Notes: generated by a model from the sequence alone, not told the origin. A stretch of 12,190 nucleotides of DNA from Thermoplasmata archaeon (GCA_021804185.1 JAJZKL010000006.1:1-12190), one strand, 5' to 3'. Positions 1-7,128 are shown, counted from the first letter of the stretch. Program-made: numbers and translations.

Positions 1-387
1 TACGAGACTTCCATTGAACCTTGTGAAATACTGACTTCAATAAGAATTCATAAAAACACCAGTCCATTCTCTGTGGAAAAGTATGCAACAAGATCAGCCG
101 ATTTCGCAGTTGCTTCCATTGCGGTCATAGCTGACATGAAGAAACCAGAGATTAAAATTGTGGTAGGTGCCCAGGAGACTAAACCGCTTCGGCTGAAAAA
201 ACTTGAAGATTCGCTTAAGGGAAAAGAACACAGCAGGAAGGCCATTTCAAGGAGCGTTGAGGAGATTTCTGCTGAACTTGAGCCCATAAATGACATACAT
301 GGTGGAGACGAATACAGGAAAGTGGTAACGCTTAACCTTCTTCTCAACAGACTAGACTCACTCCTGAATGGAGGTGATCTAAAATGA
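1..387 (+). CDS. coxM: FAD-binding subunit of molybdenum hydroxylase (CoxM/xanthine dehydrogenase family), C-terminal part
   Basis: The frame is open from base 1 to the TGA at 385-387, so this is the last 128 residues of a protein whose start lies outside the window. The visible part matches the C-terminal domain of the medium, FAD-carrying subunit of CO dehydrogenase/xanthine dehydrogenase-type enzymes: a YATRSADFAVASIAV stretch (family pattern F-x-R-R-x-x-D-F-A), a VVGAQETKPLRL segment (family pattern G-x-x-x-x-P-x-R), and a DIHGGDEYRKVV stretch near the end. In these enzymes the subunit passes electrons between the iron-sulfur subunit and an external acceptor. The stop overlaps the next start by four bases (ATGA), so the pair is translationally coupled. 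A GTG at 73 is only an internal codon. The molybdopterin-binding large subunit is not visible here and may lie upstream. Family is secure; substrate is unknown. Confidence 0.9.
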   Translation, partial: YETSIEPCEILTSIRIHKNTSPFSVEKYATRSADFAVASIAVIADMKKPEIKIVVGAQETKPLRLKKLEDSLKGKEHSRKAISRSVEEISAELEPINDIHGGDEYRKVVTLNLLLNRLDSLLNGGDLK

Positions 388-872
388 CAGCAGTTAAGAT
401 AAACATAAATGGCAGGGATTACGAAGGAGATATTGAGGATAGAATGCTTCTTGTTCACTTTATCCGTGATGTGACCAGAAACAGGGGAACCCACATTGGA
501 TGTGATACCGGCCATTGCGGAGCATGCACGGTATTGCTTGATGGTGAGCCAGTGAAATCCTGCCAGATACTTGCCCTACAGGCAGCTGGCCACAAAGTGG
601 AGACTGTTGAGTCCCTGGAAGATGATGGAAAGCTGAGCATCGAGCAAGAAGCCTTCAGGAACAATTTCTCAATGCAATGCGGTTACTGCACGCCCGGCTT
701 CCTTATGATGACCCGCTACCTTATAAGGAGCAACCAGGAGATGACCAGGGATGAGATCCGGGAGAAACTTCATGGGAATTACTGCATGTGCACAGGATAC
801 CAGCAGATCGTAGACGCAGTTCAGGAAGCACAGAAAACTTTCATGTCCAGGGAAAAGACATCTGGACACTGA
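384..872 (+). CDS. coxS: 2Fe-2S subunit of molybdenum hydroxylase (CoxS family)
   Basis: A 162-residue protein of the usual length for the small iron-sulfur subunit of the CO dehydrogenase/xanthine dehydrogenase family. The N-terminal plant-type ferredoxin domain holds Cys40, Cys45, Cys48 and Cys60 (C-D-T-G-H-C-G-A-C then S-C). The C-terminal four-helix domain holds Cys99, Cys102, Cys134 and Cys136 (QCGYCTPGF and CMCTGYQ), which bind the second cluster next to the molybdenum cofactor. All eight cluster ligands are present, so the subunit looks functional. The start at 384 is supported by a strong GGAGGTGAT ribosome binding site at 370-378 and by the 4-base overlap with the FAD subunit. It would relay electrons during hydroxylation of a heteroaromatic ring, an aldehyde or CO; the sequence does not decide which. 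A T-rich tract follows the stop, and the next gene runs toward it. Confidence 0.93.
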   Translation: MTAVKININGRDYEGDIEDRMLLVHFIRDVTRNRGTHIGCDTGHCGACTVLLDGEPVKSCQILALQAAGHKVETVESLEDDGKLSIEQEAFRNNFSMQCGYCTPGFLMMTRYLIRSNQEMTRDEIREKLHGNYCMCTGYQQIVDAVQEAQKTFMSREKTSGH

Positions 873-889
873 TTTTCTTTTTAACTTTT
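873..889 (+). terminator. T-rich tract after the iron-sulfur subunit gene
   Basis: Immediately after the TGA at 870-872 the plus strand reads TTTTCTTTTTAACTTTT, the sort of T-run that ends transcription in archaea without a hairpin. It lies in the 28-base gap between two convergent genes, where a terminator is expected. The call rests on base composition and position only. Confidence 0.45.
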
Positions 890-900
890 GAGAATTTATT

Positions 901-1866
901 TCATCCCTTCCTGCTATACAGACCCATTACATTTTTTTCAAATACCTTTTCTTTTTCCTTCAGTTTAAGAGACTCAAGAATATCATAGGATCTCCAGTTG
1001 CCCATGTTAAATGGGTAATCAGTTCCAAAGACGACATTGTCAACCCCCCATGTACCTACGAGAAATTTCATCGAATCCTTATCAAAAAGCACTGAATCAA
1101 AGTAAAGATTTTTCAGGTCACTGTCATCAAATGGCACAGACCCCTTGATTTCATCCCTTGTTGTCAGGGCATGCCTTATTCGTGATATCTGATAAGGAAT
1201 CGCACCTCCTCCATGGCAGAATATGAACTTCAGACCTGGGAATTTCTTGAAGACCCCACCAAGGAGCAAGCTGGCTACCGCTATGGTAGTTTCAGCAATA
1301 GTGCCTACGACGATTCCCATATAATACTTTGACAGCCTTTCCGGGCCAAGGAAGTCGTTTGGATGCACGAATATAGGTAGCTTAAGTTCCTCTATCCTCT
1401 CATAAACCGGATAAAGGCTTTCATGATCAAGATTCTTCCCGGCTATGTTTGTTCCGATCTCCACTCCATCCATTTCCAGTTTAGAATATGATCGGTCAAG
1501 TTCGATGATAGCTGCCCTGCTGTCCTGCATTGGAAGAGTTGCATTGCCAGAAAACAACTGGGGGTTATTTCTGCAGACTGCAGACAATCCATCATTCTGT
1601 GACCTCGATATCCTTTCAGCAATCTCAGAGGAGGAACTGTAGTTGAATATGTGATGGGTAGGGGAAAGAATCTGCCTGTCTATCCCAAGACCCCTGATTT
1701 CCTTTATTCTGTTATTAATATCGAAGAAACCCCTGGGCATGGGTGAAATGACCTTTCCTCCAATGGTTATCTTAAAACTTTTAACATCCTGGGTCTTTTC
1801 TACGGAACCAGAGAATTCCTTAATTGTTTCCGAAGGCAAAAAGTGGGAATGAACATCTATTTTCAT
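901..1866 (-). CDS. ACMSD-type amidohydrolase (amidohydrolase family 2), probable metal-dependent decarboxylase or hydrolase
   Basis: A 321-residue TIM-barrel protein of the amidohydrolase-2 family, which includes aminocarboxymuconate-semialdehyde decarboxylase (ACMSD) and gamma-resorcylate decarboxylase. The N terminus gives the metal motif D-V-H-S-H-F-L-P (His6, His8). Further expected ligands are His168 (IFVHPND), His218 (FCHGGG) and Asp283 (VVFGTDYPF), so the full metal and catalytic set appears present. Members usually decarboxylate aromatic acids or ring-opened muconate semialdehydes, or hydrolyse related compounds. The gene stands alone on the minus strand, convergent with the molybdenum hydroxylase genes and divergent from the cupin-cyclase pair. 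An A/T-rich box about 27 bases upstream implies a nearly leaderless mRNA. The family is clear; whether the reaction is decarboxylation or hydrolysis cannot be told from the sequence. Confidence 0.9.
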   Translation of the reverse strand: MKIDVHSHFLPSETIKEFSGSVEKTQDVKSFKITIGGKVISPMPRGFFDINNRIKEIRGLGIDRQILSPTHHIFNYSSSSEIAERISRSQNDGLSAVCRNNPQLFSGNATLPMQDSRAAIIELDRSYSKLEMDGVEIGTNIAGKNLDHESLYPVYERIEELKLPIFVHPNDFLGPERLSKYYMGIVVGTIAETTIAVASLLLGGVFKKFPGLKFIFCHGGGAIPYQISRIRHALTTRDEIKGSVPFDDSDLKNLYFDSVLFDKDSMKFLVGTWGVDNVVFGTDYPFNMGNWRSYDILESLKLKEKEKVFEKNVMGLYSRKG

Positions 1867-1890
1867 GAATAAGCTGATTTCAAGACATTC

Positions 1891-1900
1891 TATAATATTT
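1891..1900 (-). promoter_or_regulatory. Probable TATA box for the ACMSD-like gene
   Basis: On the minus strand this reads AAATATTATA, centred about 29 bases before the ATG at 1866. At the usual archaeal spacing (about 25 bases from box A to transcript start) the mRNA would begin within a few bases of the start codon. No ribosome binding site is visible in front of that ATG, which fits a leaderless transcript. Confidence 0.45.
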
Positions 1901-2046
1901 TCCTCACAAGTTTAATCACAGAAATAAAGTTAGGTTCACAAAGATATGAAAAACAGGTTGTTATGGTAATATTTAGAAAGAAACGCATTTGTATTAACCA
2001 TTATCAAGCTTTTTCTGAATGTCTGGTAATAGAAACTTACCTTAAG

Positions 2047-2060
2047 TTTAATTAAAATAA
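2047..2060 (+). promoter_or_regulatory. Probable TATA box for the cupin-cyclase operon
   Basis: The sequence TTTAATTAAAATAA lies 24-37 bases before the cupin ATG at 2084, at the spacing expected for archaeal box A with a short or absent leader. It is one side of a 217-base divergent promoter region shared with the ACMSD-like gene. No clear operator palindrome was found in that region. Confidence 0.4.
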
Positions 2061-2083
2061 TCTAATCACCTACTTGACTTAAT

Positions 2084-2521
2084 ATGACAGAACAAATCAC
2101 GGAGAAATTAACATCGAAAGGAATTGATTTGATCTTTAAACGAAGCCCAGAGAATGAGAAGGCTTCTTTCGCTTCTGCAACAGAGTTTATCGATACTGTT
2201 AAGCTTCTTCCACCTAACATGCTTAAAGATTCTGGCCCCACCCTCAAGCTTCTCACCTCGCAGGATATCAGTATCGAACTTTCAAAGAGAAGGGAACCGA
2301 TGCCATTCTGGCACAGAAATATGGACTATGATGAAGTGATCATATGCATCAAGGGGGAGGCGACCTGGACTACAGAGACCGGAAAATTCAATCTCACTGA
2401 AGGGACGATGATACACATTCCCCGGGGTGTATCACACACAGTAGTGGCTAAGAAGGGCACAGACTATACCGCAATAGAGATCAAGTCGTCCCAGCCTCTC
2501 AACAGGAATGAAAAGGTCTGA
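2084..2521 (+). CDS. Small cupin-domain protein, possible ring-cleaving dioxygenase
   Basis: A 145-residue protein with one cupin fold in the second half. Cupin motif 1 is seen around residues 75-95 (FWHRNMDYDEVIICIKGE): His77 and Glu84 would be metal ligands, with the E-x6-G spacing of the family. Motif 2 is GTMIHIPRGVSHTV, residues 107-120, with His118. The H-R-N-x-x-x-D-E pattern recalls the metal-binding half of homogentisate-type dioxygenases, where Asn replaces the second His of the standard H-x-H. Metal binding is therefore plausible, but the three-ligand set is reduced. The first 70 residues match no domain I recognise. The stop is followed at once by the cyclase gene, so the two are co-transcribed. 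It could be a ring-cleavage dioxygenase, an isomerase or a non-catalytic sugar/acid-binding cupin; the context favours the first. Confidence 0.8.
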   Translation: MTEQITEKLTSKGIDLIFKRSPENEKASFASATEFIDTVKLLPPNMLKDSGPTLKLLTSQDISIELSKRREPMPFWHRNMDYDEVIICIKGEATWTTETGKFNLTEGTMIHIPRGVSHTVVAKKGTDYTAIEIKSSQPLNRNEKV

Positions 2522-2526
2522 GGGTG

Positions 2527-3354
2527 ATGGAGTTGGATAATCAAAACAATACATGTGCACTGGATTTCCTTAAGTCTGAACACAAGGTATATGATCTGGA
2601 ACACCCCAGATTTCCAGGAATGCCCGCATTTGATCCTGTAAAGCCAGCCATGGAATACTATCTTTACAGGCAGCATGAAAACTATTATGGAAAACAGCAG
2701 ACAAAGAGAAGGTCAAGCTCTTCAGGTCTCATTGTCATGACAGATCAATCAGGAACTCACATGGATGCCCTCTGCCATCAGGCATACGACATGAAGCTTT
2801 TTGACGGGACTCCAGTCAACGAGGAATTGGAAACCCCATGGGGATTCAAAAAACACAGTGCCGCTGAAATACCAACCATGATAAGGAAAGGGGTGCTTGT
2901 AGACTGTACTCTCACGCTTGGAGACCCCGTACCAGAAAACCATGAAATAACCCTGAAGGAGTTCATGGATACAGTTAAAAAAGAGGGAGTAGAGTTCGGA
3001 AAGGAAGATGTTGTGCTTGTAAGAACAGGATACGGAAAATACTGGAAGGACTTTGAAAACTATAAGAATGCTGCCGGGATTTCAGGCGAGGTCAGCAAAT
3101 ACCTGAAGGATAAATGCTATGCAGTTGGCGCAGATAACCTTGCCTGGGATGTCCCCGGAAAAGTGGACCCTGAAACAGGTGTTATTCAACCTGGGCACTA
3201 TCACCTCATAGCAAGTTCTGGAATTTATATAATGGAGAACCTGTTCCTGGAAGATCTTTCAAAGGCACCTGAAAAGGAATTTCTCTTCATAGCTCTACCC
3301 TTGAAATTTACAGGCGCAACAGGAACCCCAATTAGGCCGGTTGCCATCCTTTGA
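2527..3354 (+). CDS. Cyclase-family hydrolase, kynurenine formamidase/isatin hydrolase-like
   Basis: About 275 residues with the signatures of the cyclase family (kynurenine formamidase KynB, isatin hydrolase). Numbered from this start, the metal motif is QSGTHMDALCH at residues 74-84, and HYHLIASSGIYIMENL at 224-239 supplies the late His and Glu. KynB-type enzymes have H-x-G-T-H-x-D-x-P-x-H; here the first His is Gln and the Pro is Leu. That places the protein in a divergent branch. Family members hydrolyse amide or lactam bonds of aromatic or heteroaromatic intermediates. A GTG at 2524 just upstream is also in frame; ATG 2527 was chosen by codon preference, and the ribosome binding site does not decide it. 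The gene follows the cupin by a few bases and ends 8 bases from a convergent hydrolase gene. Family is confident; substrate is unknown. Confidence 0.88.
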   Translation: MELDNQNNTCALDFLKSEHKVYDLEHPRFPGMPAFDPVKPAMEYYLYRQHENYYGKQQTKRRSSSSGLIVMTDQSGTHMDALCHQAYDMKLFDGTPVNEELETPWGFKKHSAAEIPTMIRKGVLVDCTLTLGDPVPENHEITLKEFMDTVKKEGVEFGKEDVVLVRTGYGKYWKDFENYKNAAGISGEVSKYLKDKCYAVGADNLAWDVPGKVDPETGVIQPGHYHLIASSGIYIMENLFLEDLSKAPEKEFLFIALPLKFTGATGTPIRPVAIL

Positions 3355-3362
3355 TATTGGGC

Positions 3363-4130
3363 TTACGGAAACAGCATTTTCCCAATTTTTTCCACACATT
3401 TTGCAGGATTCTCAAGCATGGGATAATGGCCAAGGCCAGGTATCGAGTCTACCTTGCAGTCGGTCAAAAACTTTGAAGTTTCCGTTAACATTTCATCGGT
3501 AACAACCGGATCCTCTGCACCACGGATCAGATTAATCTTGACTCTGCAGCCATCTAATAGGTGCGTATTATCAAAGGAATTCCAGGCCAGAAGGTCATTT
3601 ATATAAATATCTCTGTTGTTCGAACTCCTGATCCATATGAGTTTCTCTATATTTTCCTTTGGCGCATTCGTACCGCAGAAGTCAAAAGCCCTCTCCACAT
3701 TCCCAGGGTCTGTTTTCATTATTGTTTCTACCTCGAATGTTTTGGTCTTAGCTGCACCTTCCATTATCACGGCCCTTATTATCCTCTCTGGGGTCATGAC
3801 GCACAGATCCAGTGCAATGTCTGCCCCAATGGAGCACCCTACGATTATGAATTTCTCCAGATTCAGGATATCCGCCATTTTCAGAATCTTCTCGGAATAA
3901 AAGCGCACATCCACCCTCTTTCTTCTCCACTGGTTCCATGGCCAGGACTTTCCATGTCCTGGAAGGTCAGGAACAATGGCATTGATATTCTCGGGGAGCA
4001 TTGAAACAAATTCCTTCCACACCCTGCCATCAGTTCCTGCAGTGTGAAGGAAGATTACAGGGATACCCGTTCCACTGGATTCGTAATATAGTTTTGCACC
4101 GTCTACATCTACATACTTACCATTCTCCAT
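3363..4130 (-). CDS. Alpha/beta-hydrolase fold enzyme
   Basis: A 255-residue alpha/beta hydrolase with the full catalytic triad. The nucleophile Ser100 sits in the elbow VGCSIGA. The acid is probably Asp207 (RGAEDPVV) and the base His235 (GLGHYPMLENP). The oxyanion-hole strand is IFLHTAGTDG, residues 26-35, and PDLPGHGKS follows at 54-62. Length and motifs match the group containing enol-lactonases, C-C bond hydrolases of meta-cleavage pathways and N-formylmaleamate deformylase. A role after ring cleavage is likely from the neighbours, but the group is too diverse to name a substrate. The gene starts about 110 bases from the divergent UbiX gene. On its own strand an A/T-rich AAAAATAG stretch near 4163-4170 could be the promoter element. 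Confidence 0.88.
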   Translation of the reverse strand: MENGKYVDVDGAKLYYESSGTGIPVIFLHTAGTDGRVWKEFVSMLPENINAIVPDLPGHGKSWPWNQWRRKRVDVRFYSEKILKMADILNLEKFIIVGCSIGADIALDLCVMTPERIIRAVIMEGAAKTKTFEVETIMKTDPGNVERAFDFCGTNAPKENIEKLIWIRSSNNRDIYINDLLAWNSFDNTHLLDGCRVKINLIRGAEDPVVTDEMLTETSKFLTDCKVDSIPGLGHYPMLENPAKCVEKIGKMLFP

Positions 4131-4239
4131 GGTTCAGAGATGGAGATGGCGTACAATTGAGTTTCTATTTTTACTCAATACCCGGAAAACGATTAATTAC
4201 TCTTACACAATGATCCGTTTAGATAAACAAAGTGATCCC
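4131..4239. promoter_or_regulatory. Divergent promoter region between the hydrolase and UbiX genes
   Basis: This 109-base gap separates two divergent starts. It contains an A/T-rich stretch, TTTCTATTTTTACTC, at about 4160-4174, which could serve the minus-strand gene. A second, GATTAATTACTC at about 4190-4201, could serve the plus-strand gene. The GTGATCC at 4232-4238, just before the ATG at 4240, matches the 3' part of the ideal AGGAGGTGATCC pairing sequence and supports that start. The promoter elements themselves are assigned on composition only. Confidence 0.35.
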
Positions 4240-4800
4240 ATGAAGAGAGTGGTAATTGCTGTTACCGGTTCCACAGGAGCGATATATGGTGTCAGGGCTC
4301 TGCAGATCTGCAATGAACTCAAAGATGTTGAGACTCATGCAGTAATATCTTCCGGAGCTGACGCCACATTAAGAATTGAAACCAGAAGCAAGAGAGAAGA
4401 TCTCAAAAAATATGCAGATTATTTTTACGAGGAGACTGATTTTGAGGCATCAATTTCCAGTGGGTCATTCAAGACATCCGGAATGCTTGTGGCTCCCTGT
4501 TCTATGAAAACACTCTCAAGCATAGCTACTGGTTATGAGAATAACCTTATTTCCAGGGCAGCATCTGTACACCTGAAGGAAAGAAGACCTCTGGTTCTGC
4601 TCACCCGAGAGACCCCCCTCAGCCTGATACATCTCAGAAACATGGTTCAGGTTACTGAGGCGGGAGGGATCATAATGCCACCTCTTCCTCCACTGTATTT
4701 TGAGATGAACAATTTTGAGAAGATGGTTGACCTGACTGTAGGAAGGGCACTTTCACTTATTGGTGTGGAGACTGAATTCAGGAAAGAGTGGGGAAGATAG
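4240..4800 (+). CDS. ubiX: UbiX-family flavin prenyltransferase
   Basis: From this start the protein is 186 residues, the normal UbiX length. UbiX transfers dimethylallyl to reduced FMN to make prenyl-FMN, the cofactor of UbiD decarboxylases. Seen here: the FMN-binding start VTGSTGAIYG (residues 8-17), ISSGA, APCSMKT (85-91), Arg106, LKERRP with Lys113, RETPL with Arg123, HLRNM, and PPLYF with Tyr153. The spacings among Arg106, Lys113, Arg123 and Tyr153 match Arg122, Lys129, Arg139 and Tyr169 of the Pseudomonas enzyme as I recall it. Thr12 stands where that enzyme has Ser15. In-frame starts also exist at 4129 and 4210, but the homology begins at MKRVVIAVTG and GTGATCC precedes 4240. The gene is convergent with the flavoprotein of the UbiD operon (3-base gap), so it is a genomic partner of UbiD but not in its operon. 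Confidence 0.93.
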   Translation: MKRVVIAVTGSTGAIYGVRALQICNELKDVETHAVISSGADATLRIETRSKREDLKKYADYFYEETDFEASISSGSFKTSGMLVAPCSMKTLSSIATGYENNLISRAASVHLKERRPLVLLTRETPLSLIHLRNMVQVTEAGGIIMPPLPPLYFEMNNFEKMVDLTVGRALSLIGVETEFRKEWGR

Positions 4801-4803
4801 TCT

Positions 4804-5292
4804 TCACTCTCCAGTCACATAATTGCCCGCTGTTTTTGCAAGTAAAATGAATTCTGCAGTATATCTTTCTCTGATATTGGAGTCAAGGAATCGGGTTTCA
4901 GAAACAATTGGAGCTTTCTCAGAATGATCAAATGCAATGAAAAGATTTGATGACCTGAAAATTGAATGCCCATCTATCCTATTTTCTGGATTGGGGTCCA
5001 CTGGAAAGGTTTCGCATTTTACATAATACACCCCTTCGTCTGCCTGAATTATCAGTGTAGAGCGCCTATCCCTCTTAAGATTATTGCAGGAACTGGATGC
5101 GGAGTAGATTGAAAATACAAATGAATTGGTTTCTGCTGCACAAATCTGATAAGGAGATAGCATTGCGACATGAGGAAATCCCTCCCTGTCCATGGTTAGA
5201 ATAAAAATTACTGAATTTTCTCTGTTCCTGTTATCCTTGCTTAATAGCGAATAAATTGAGTTGGGTAAACTCTTTCCAAGGTTTTCTGACAT
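4804..5292 (-). CDS. Pyridoxamine 5'-phosphate oxidase-like flavin split-barrel protein
   Basis: A 162-residue protein resembling the small FMN-binding split-barrel family related to pyridoxamine phosphate oxidase. It shows the typical opening strands (VIFILTMDREGFPHVAMLSP, residues 28-47), then FVFSIYSASSSCNNLKRD, residues 58-75, whose S-x-S...N-L pattern fits the phosphate-contact loop of these proteins, and STLIIQ at 78-83. The C-terminal half is poorly conserved to my eye. The gene lies 21 bases downstream of the UbiD gene on the same strand, so the two are probably one transcript. I see no good ribosome binding site before its ATG. A role in flavin reduction, or in protecting or reducing a flavin for the UbiD/UbiX pair, is possible from context but is not shown by the sequence. 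Confidence 0.72.
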   Translation of the reverse strand: MSENLGKSLPNSIYSLLSKDNRNRENSVIFILTMDREGFPHVAMLSPYQICAAETNSFVFSIYSASSSCNNLKRDRRSTLIIQADEGVYYVKCETFPVDPNPENRIDGHSIFRSSNLFIAFDHSEKAPIVSETRFLDSNIRERYTAEFILLAKTAGNYVTGE

Positions 5293-5313
5293 GAATGATG
5301 ATCGGGAAGAGGC

Positions 5314-6915
5314 TTATGCCTTTTGCCTCAGTTTTCCCAATCTCTCACCAATCTTGTAATGGTCCCCCTTAACAATATCCTCTGCATCCTTTCTGAACTC
5401 ATCAGGCCAGTAGCCAAGCTCATAACCGTACCATGGATCGGTGAGGTGAAGCTCTGGCATTTTCAGTTCCTTCCAGATTTTCAATGCGTTCTCCATGTAT
5501 TCCTTCCTTGGCAGGGAGGTTGGAGGGTATGGGTATTTTATTGTGGCATCAATCAACATACCTGAACTCCCCACACCTCCAGGGAATTCCTTCTCCTCAT
5601 GTGATGCTCCGGGACTGTATGCAGAGGGATCGAGGCCGGGCATCTTTCCGTTTATGATCCTAATGTCCCTTGCAGGCTGAACTCTCCAGCTCATTGCCCA
5701 TATAACAGAATCCATTGAACGTATGTCTATATCCTCATCCACCACTATGAAAAATTTCCCCCAGCGGAGGTCGTAGGCGGCTGCAAAGTTGAGTACCTGC
5801 CATGGATGGGATTTGTTCACCTTCTTAATCTTAATAACACACCATTGTGCCTGGCTCATCTCATGCCACGCTACATCCAGCACTCCCGGTACCTTTGCAT
5901 CATGCTTCAGGAAATTCAGATATACATTTTCGGATGATACCTGACGCACCTTGCTGCTCTCACTTGGTGGAAACTGGCTCATTATGTGTACGAAGATCGG
6001 GTCCTTTCTCATTGTGAGGGCAGTTACATCTATGACTGGCCTAAGCCACACGTCAGTAGCCATATAGCCTGTATATTCTCCAAATGCGTTGCCAGGTTCC
6101 ATGTATTCAGTGGATATGAGCCCTTCTACAACTATATCGGCATTTGCAGGGACCTCCATGTCAACGGTCTTACATTTTACCATTTCAACGCTTTCTCCAG
6201 AAAAACCCCCAGCAATATCAAACTCATCGACACCATAGGGAAGTTTTGCGGCGCCCACAAAGAAATACGAAGGGGGACCGCCTACGACAATTGCAGCCGG
6301 CATTGGTTTACCCAGTTTTTTCCATTTGTTCCAGTGAATGATTCCCTGATTTCCCCGATTTATCTCCCACATCATTTTTCTTTTTCCAAAAAGGTGAGCT
6401 GAGTAGTTGCCAACATTCCTTATTCCAGTATCCGGGTCTCTTGTTATAATCTGGGTGGACGTTCTTATCTGCCCGCTGAATCCCGGCAGTTCGGCGGGAA
6501 TGGGCAGAAGGTCAAGACCACCCCCTGGTTTATCAAGGTCATCTCCCTTAATAACAACAGACTGTACCTCACCTCTATCAACAATGGTTGTTTTCACAGG
6601 ATGTAGCTGAGCCCTTTCCCATTTCTCTGTGATGGATTCCCGTGATGCGTCGGCCTTGACCCCAAGCGCATACATCCTGAGTGATGAGGCATAAATTCCG
6701 GTTGCTACGGGGATTTCAAATTTCTTCCCCTTTGCATCGGTCACACTATTGAAGAGGAATCCCTTTCTTTCATTCTCGGGCATTCCACGATACTGTAGGC
6801 GGGATAATGCAGTGAGTTCAGTCTCTTTTTTTACTGGCCTGTCTATCTCATAAAGCATTTCGTTTTCCTTAAGAATGTTTAAATAATCCCTAAGATCCCT
6901 GTAATAATCATTCAT
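5314..6915 (-). CDS. ubiD: UbiD-family (de)carboxylase with atypical active-site residues
   Basis: A 533-residue UbiD-superfamily protein; canonical members use prenyl-FMN to decarboxylate or carboxylate aromatic and alpha,beta-unsaturated acids. Family landmarks: NVGNYSAHLFGKRK (167-180), VEMVKC (243-248), EVPANADIVVEG (254-265), AFGEYTGYM (277-285), VDEDIDIRS (392-400), SVIWAMSWRVQPARDI (403-418) and MLIDATIKYPYPP (453-465). Asn167 and Glu244 match two metal ligands. Three usually conserved residues appear changed: the Arg five positions after Asn167 is Ser172, the His of the H-R-G motif is Asn186, and the first Glu of E-G-P-F-G-E is Gly275, while the second, Glu280, is kept. Such changes imply altered chemistry or an alignment shift I cannot exclude. 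It heads a two-gene operon with the flavoprotein downstream. UbiX is encoded nearby. The substrate is probably an aromatic acid, by context. Confidence 0.92.
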   Translation of the reverse strand: MNDYYRDLRDYLNILKENEMLYEIDRPVKKETELTALSRLQYRGMPENERKGFLFNSVTDAKGKKFEIPVATGIYASSLRMYALGVKADASRESITEKWERAQLHPVKTTIVDRGEVQSVVIKGDDLDKPGGGLDLLPIPAELPGFSGQIRTSTQIITRDPDTGIRNVGNYSAHLFGKRKMMWEINRGNQGIIHWNKWKKLGKPMPAAIVVGGPPSYFFVGAAKLPYGVDEFDIAGGFSGESVEMVKCKTVDMEVPANADIVVEGLISTEYMEPGNAFGEYTGYMATDVWLRPVIDVTALTMRKDPIFVHIMSQFPPSESSKVRQVSSENVYLNFLKHDAKVPGVLDVAWHEMSQAQWCVIKIKKVNKSHPWQVLNFAAAYDLRWGKFFIVVDEDIDIRSMDSVIWAMSWRVQPARDIRIINGKMPGLDPSAYSPGASHEEKEFPGGVGSSGMLIDATIKYPYPPTSLPRKEYMENALKIWKELKMPELHLTDPWYGYELGYWPDEFRKDAEDIVKGDHYKIGERLGKLRQKA

Positions 6916-6934
6916 TCGTTAATAAGAAGAAGAA

Positions 6935-6944
6935 CATATTTAGT
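6935..6944 (-). promoter_or_regulatory. Probable TATA box for the UbiD operon
   Basis: On the minus strand this reads ACTAAATATG, centred about 25 bases before the ATG at 6915, so transcription would start at or next to the start codon. No ribosome binding site is visible there, as expected for a leaderless mRNA. Confidence 0.4.
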
Positions 6945-7114
6945 TTTTTTGAATCAATTCTATGCCTTTTAGTTAATATTGGGATACAAAGGACATTGCA
7001 GCTATATAGAACTTATTCCTCAAACCAGAACGTAAAGTGAATAAATTCAGTTCAGGATGTTGATGTCGTTATGTTAGGATTGCAATCAAGTATCTGATGT
7101 TTCATTATTTAACA

Positions 7115-7128
7115 TTTTTTTATAAATA
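7115..7128 (+). promoter_or_regulatory. Strong A/T box, possible upstream promoter of the HpaBC operon
   Basis: TTTTTTTATAAATA is the best TATA-like match in the intergenic region. It would start a transcript near 7148 with a leader of about 87 bases before the ATG at 7235. A weaker element, AAATTTTTATGG at 7205-7216, is positioned for a leaderless mRNA instead. Which one is used cannot be decided from sequence. Confidence 0.35.

Noticed and set aside
48..515. Open frame of 155 codons on the minus strand across the CoxM/CoxS junction.
   Set aside because: Both plus-strand frames carry family motifs including cluster Cys residues, so the antisense frame is not a gene.
3561..4004. Open frame of 147 codons on the plus strand opposite the alpha/beta hydrolase gene.
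   Set aside because: The opposite strand encodes a clear hydrolase with a full catalytic triad; this frame has no recognisable motif and arises as its shadow.
4129..4239. Possible N-terminal extension of UbiX beginning at ATG 4129.
   Set aside because: It would overlap the divergent gene start, lacks homology, and the UbiX fold begins at MKRVVIAVTG with a GTGATCC ribosome binding site before 4240.
5986..6402. Open frame of 138 codons on the plus strand inside the UbiD gene.
   Set aside because: It is antisense to conserved UbiD motifs and its translation is rich in Cys, His and Pro without domain signals, typical of a shadow frame.
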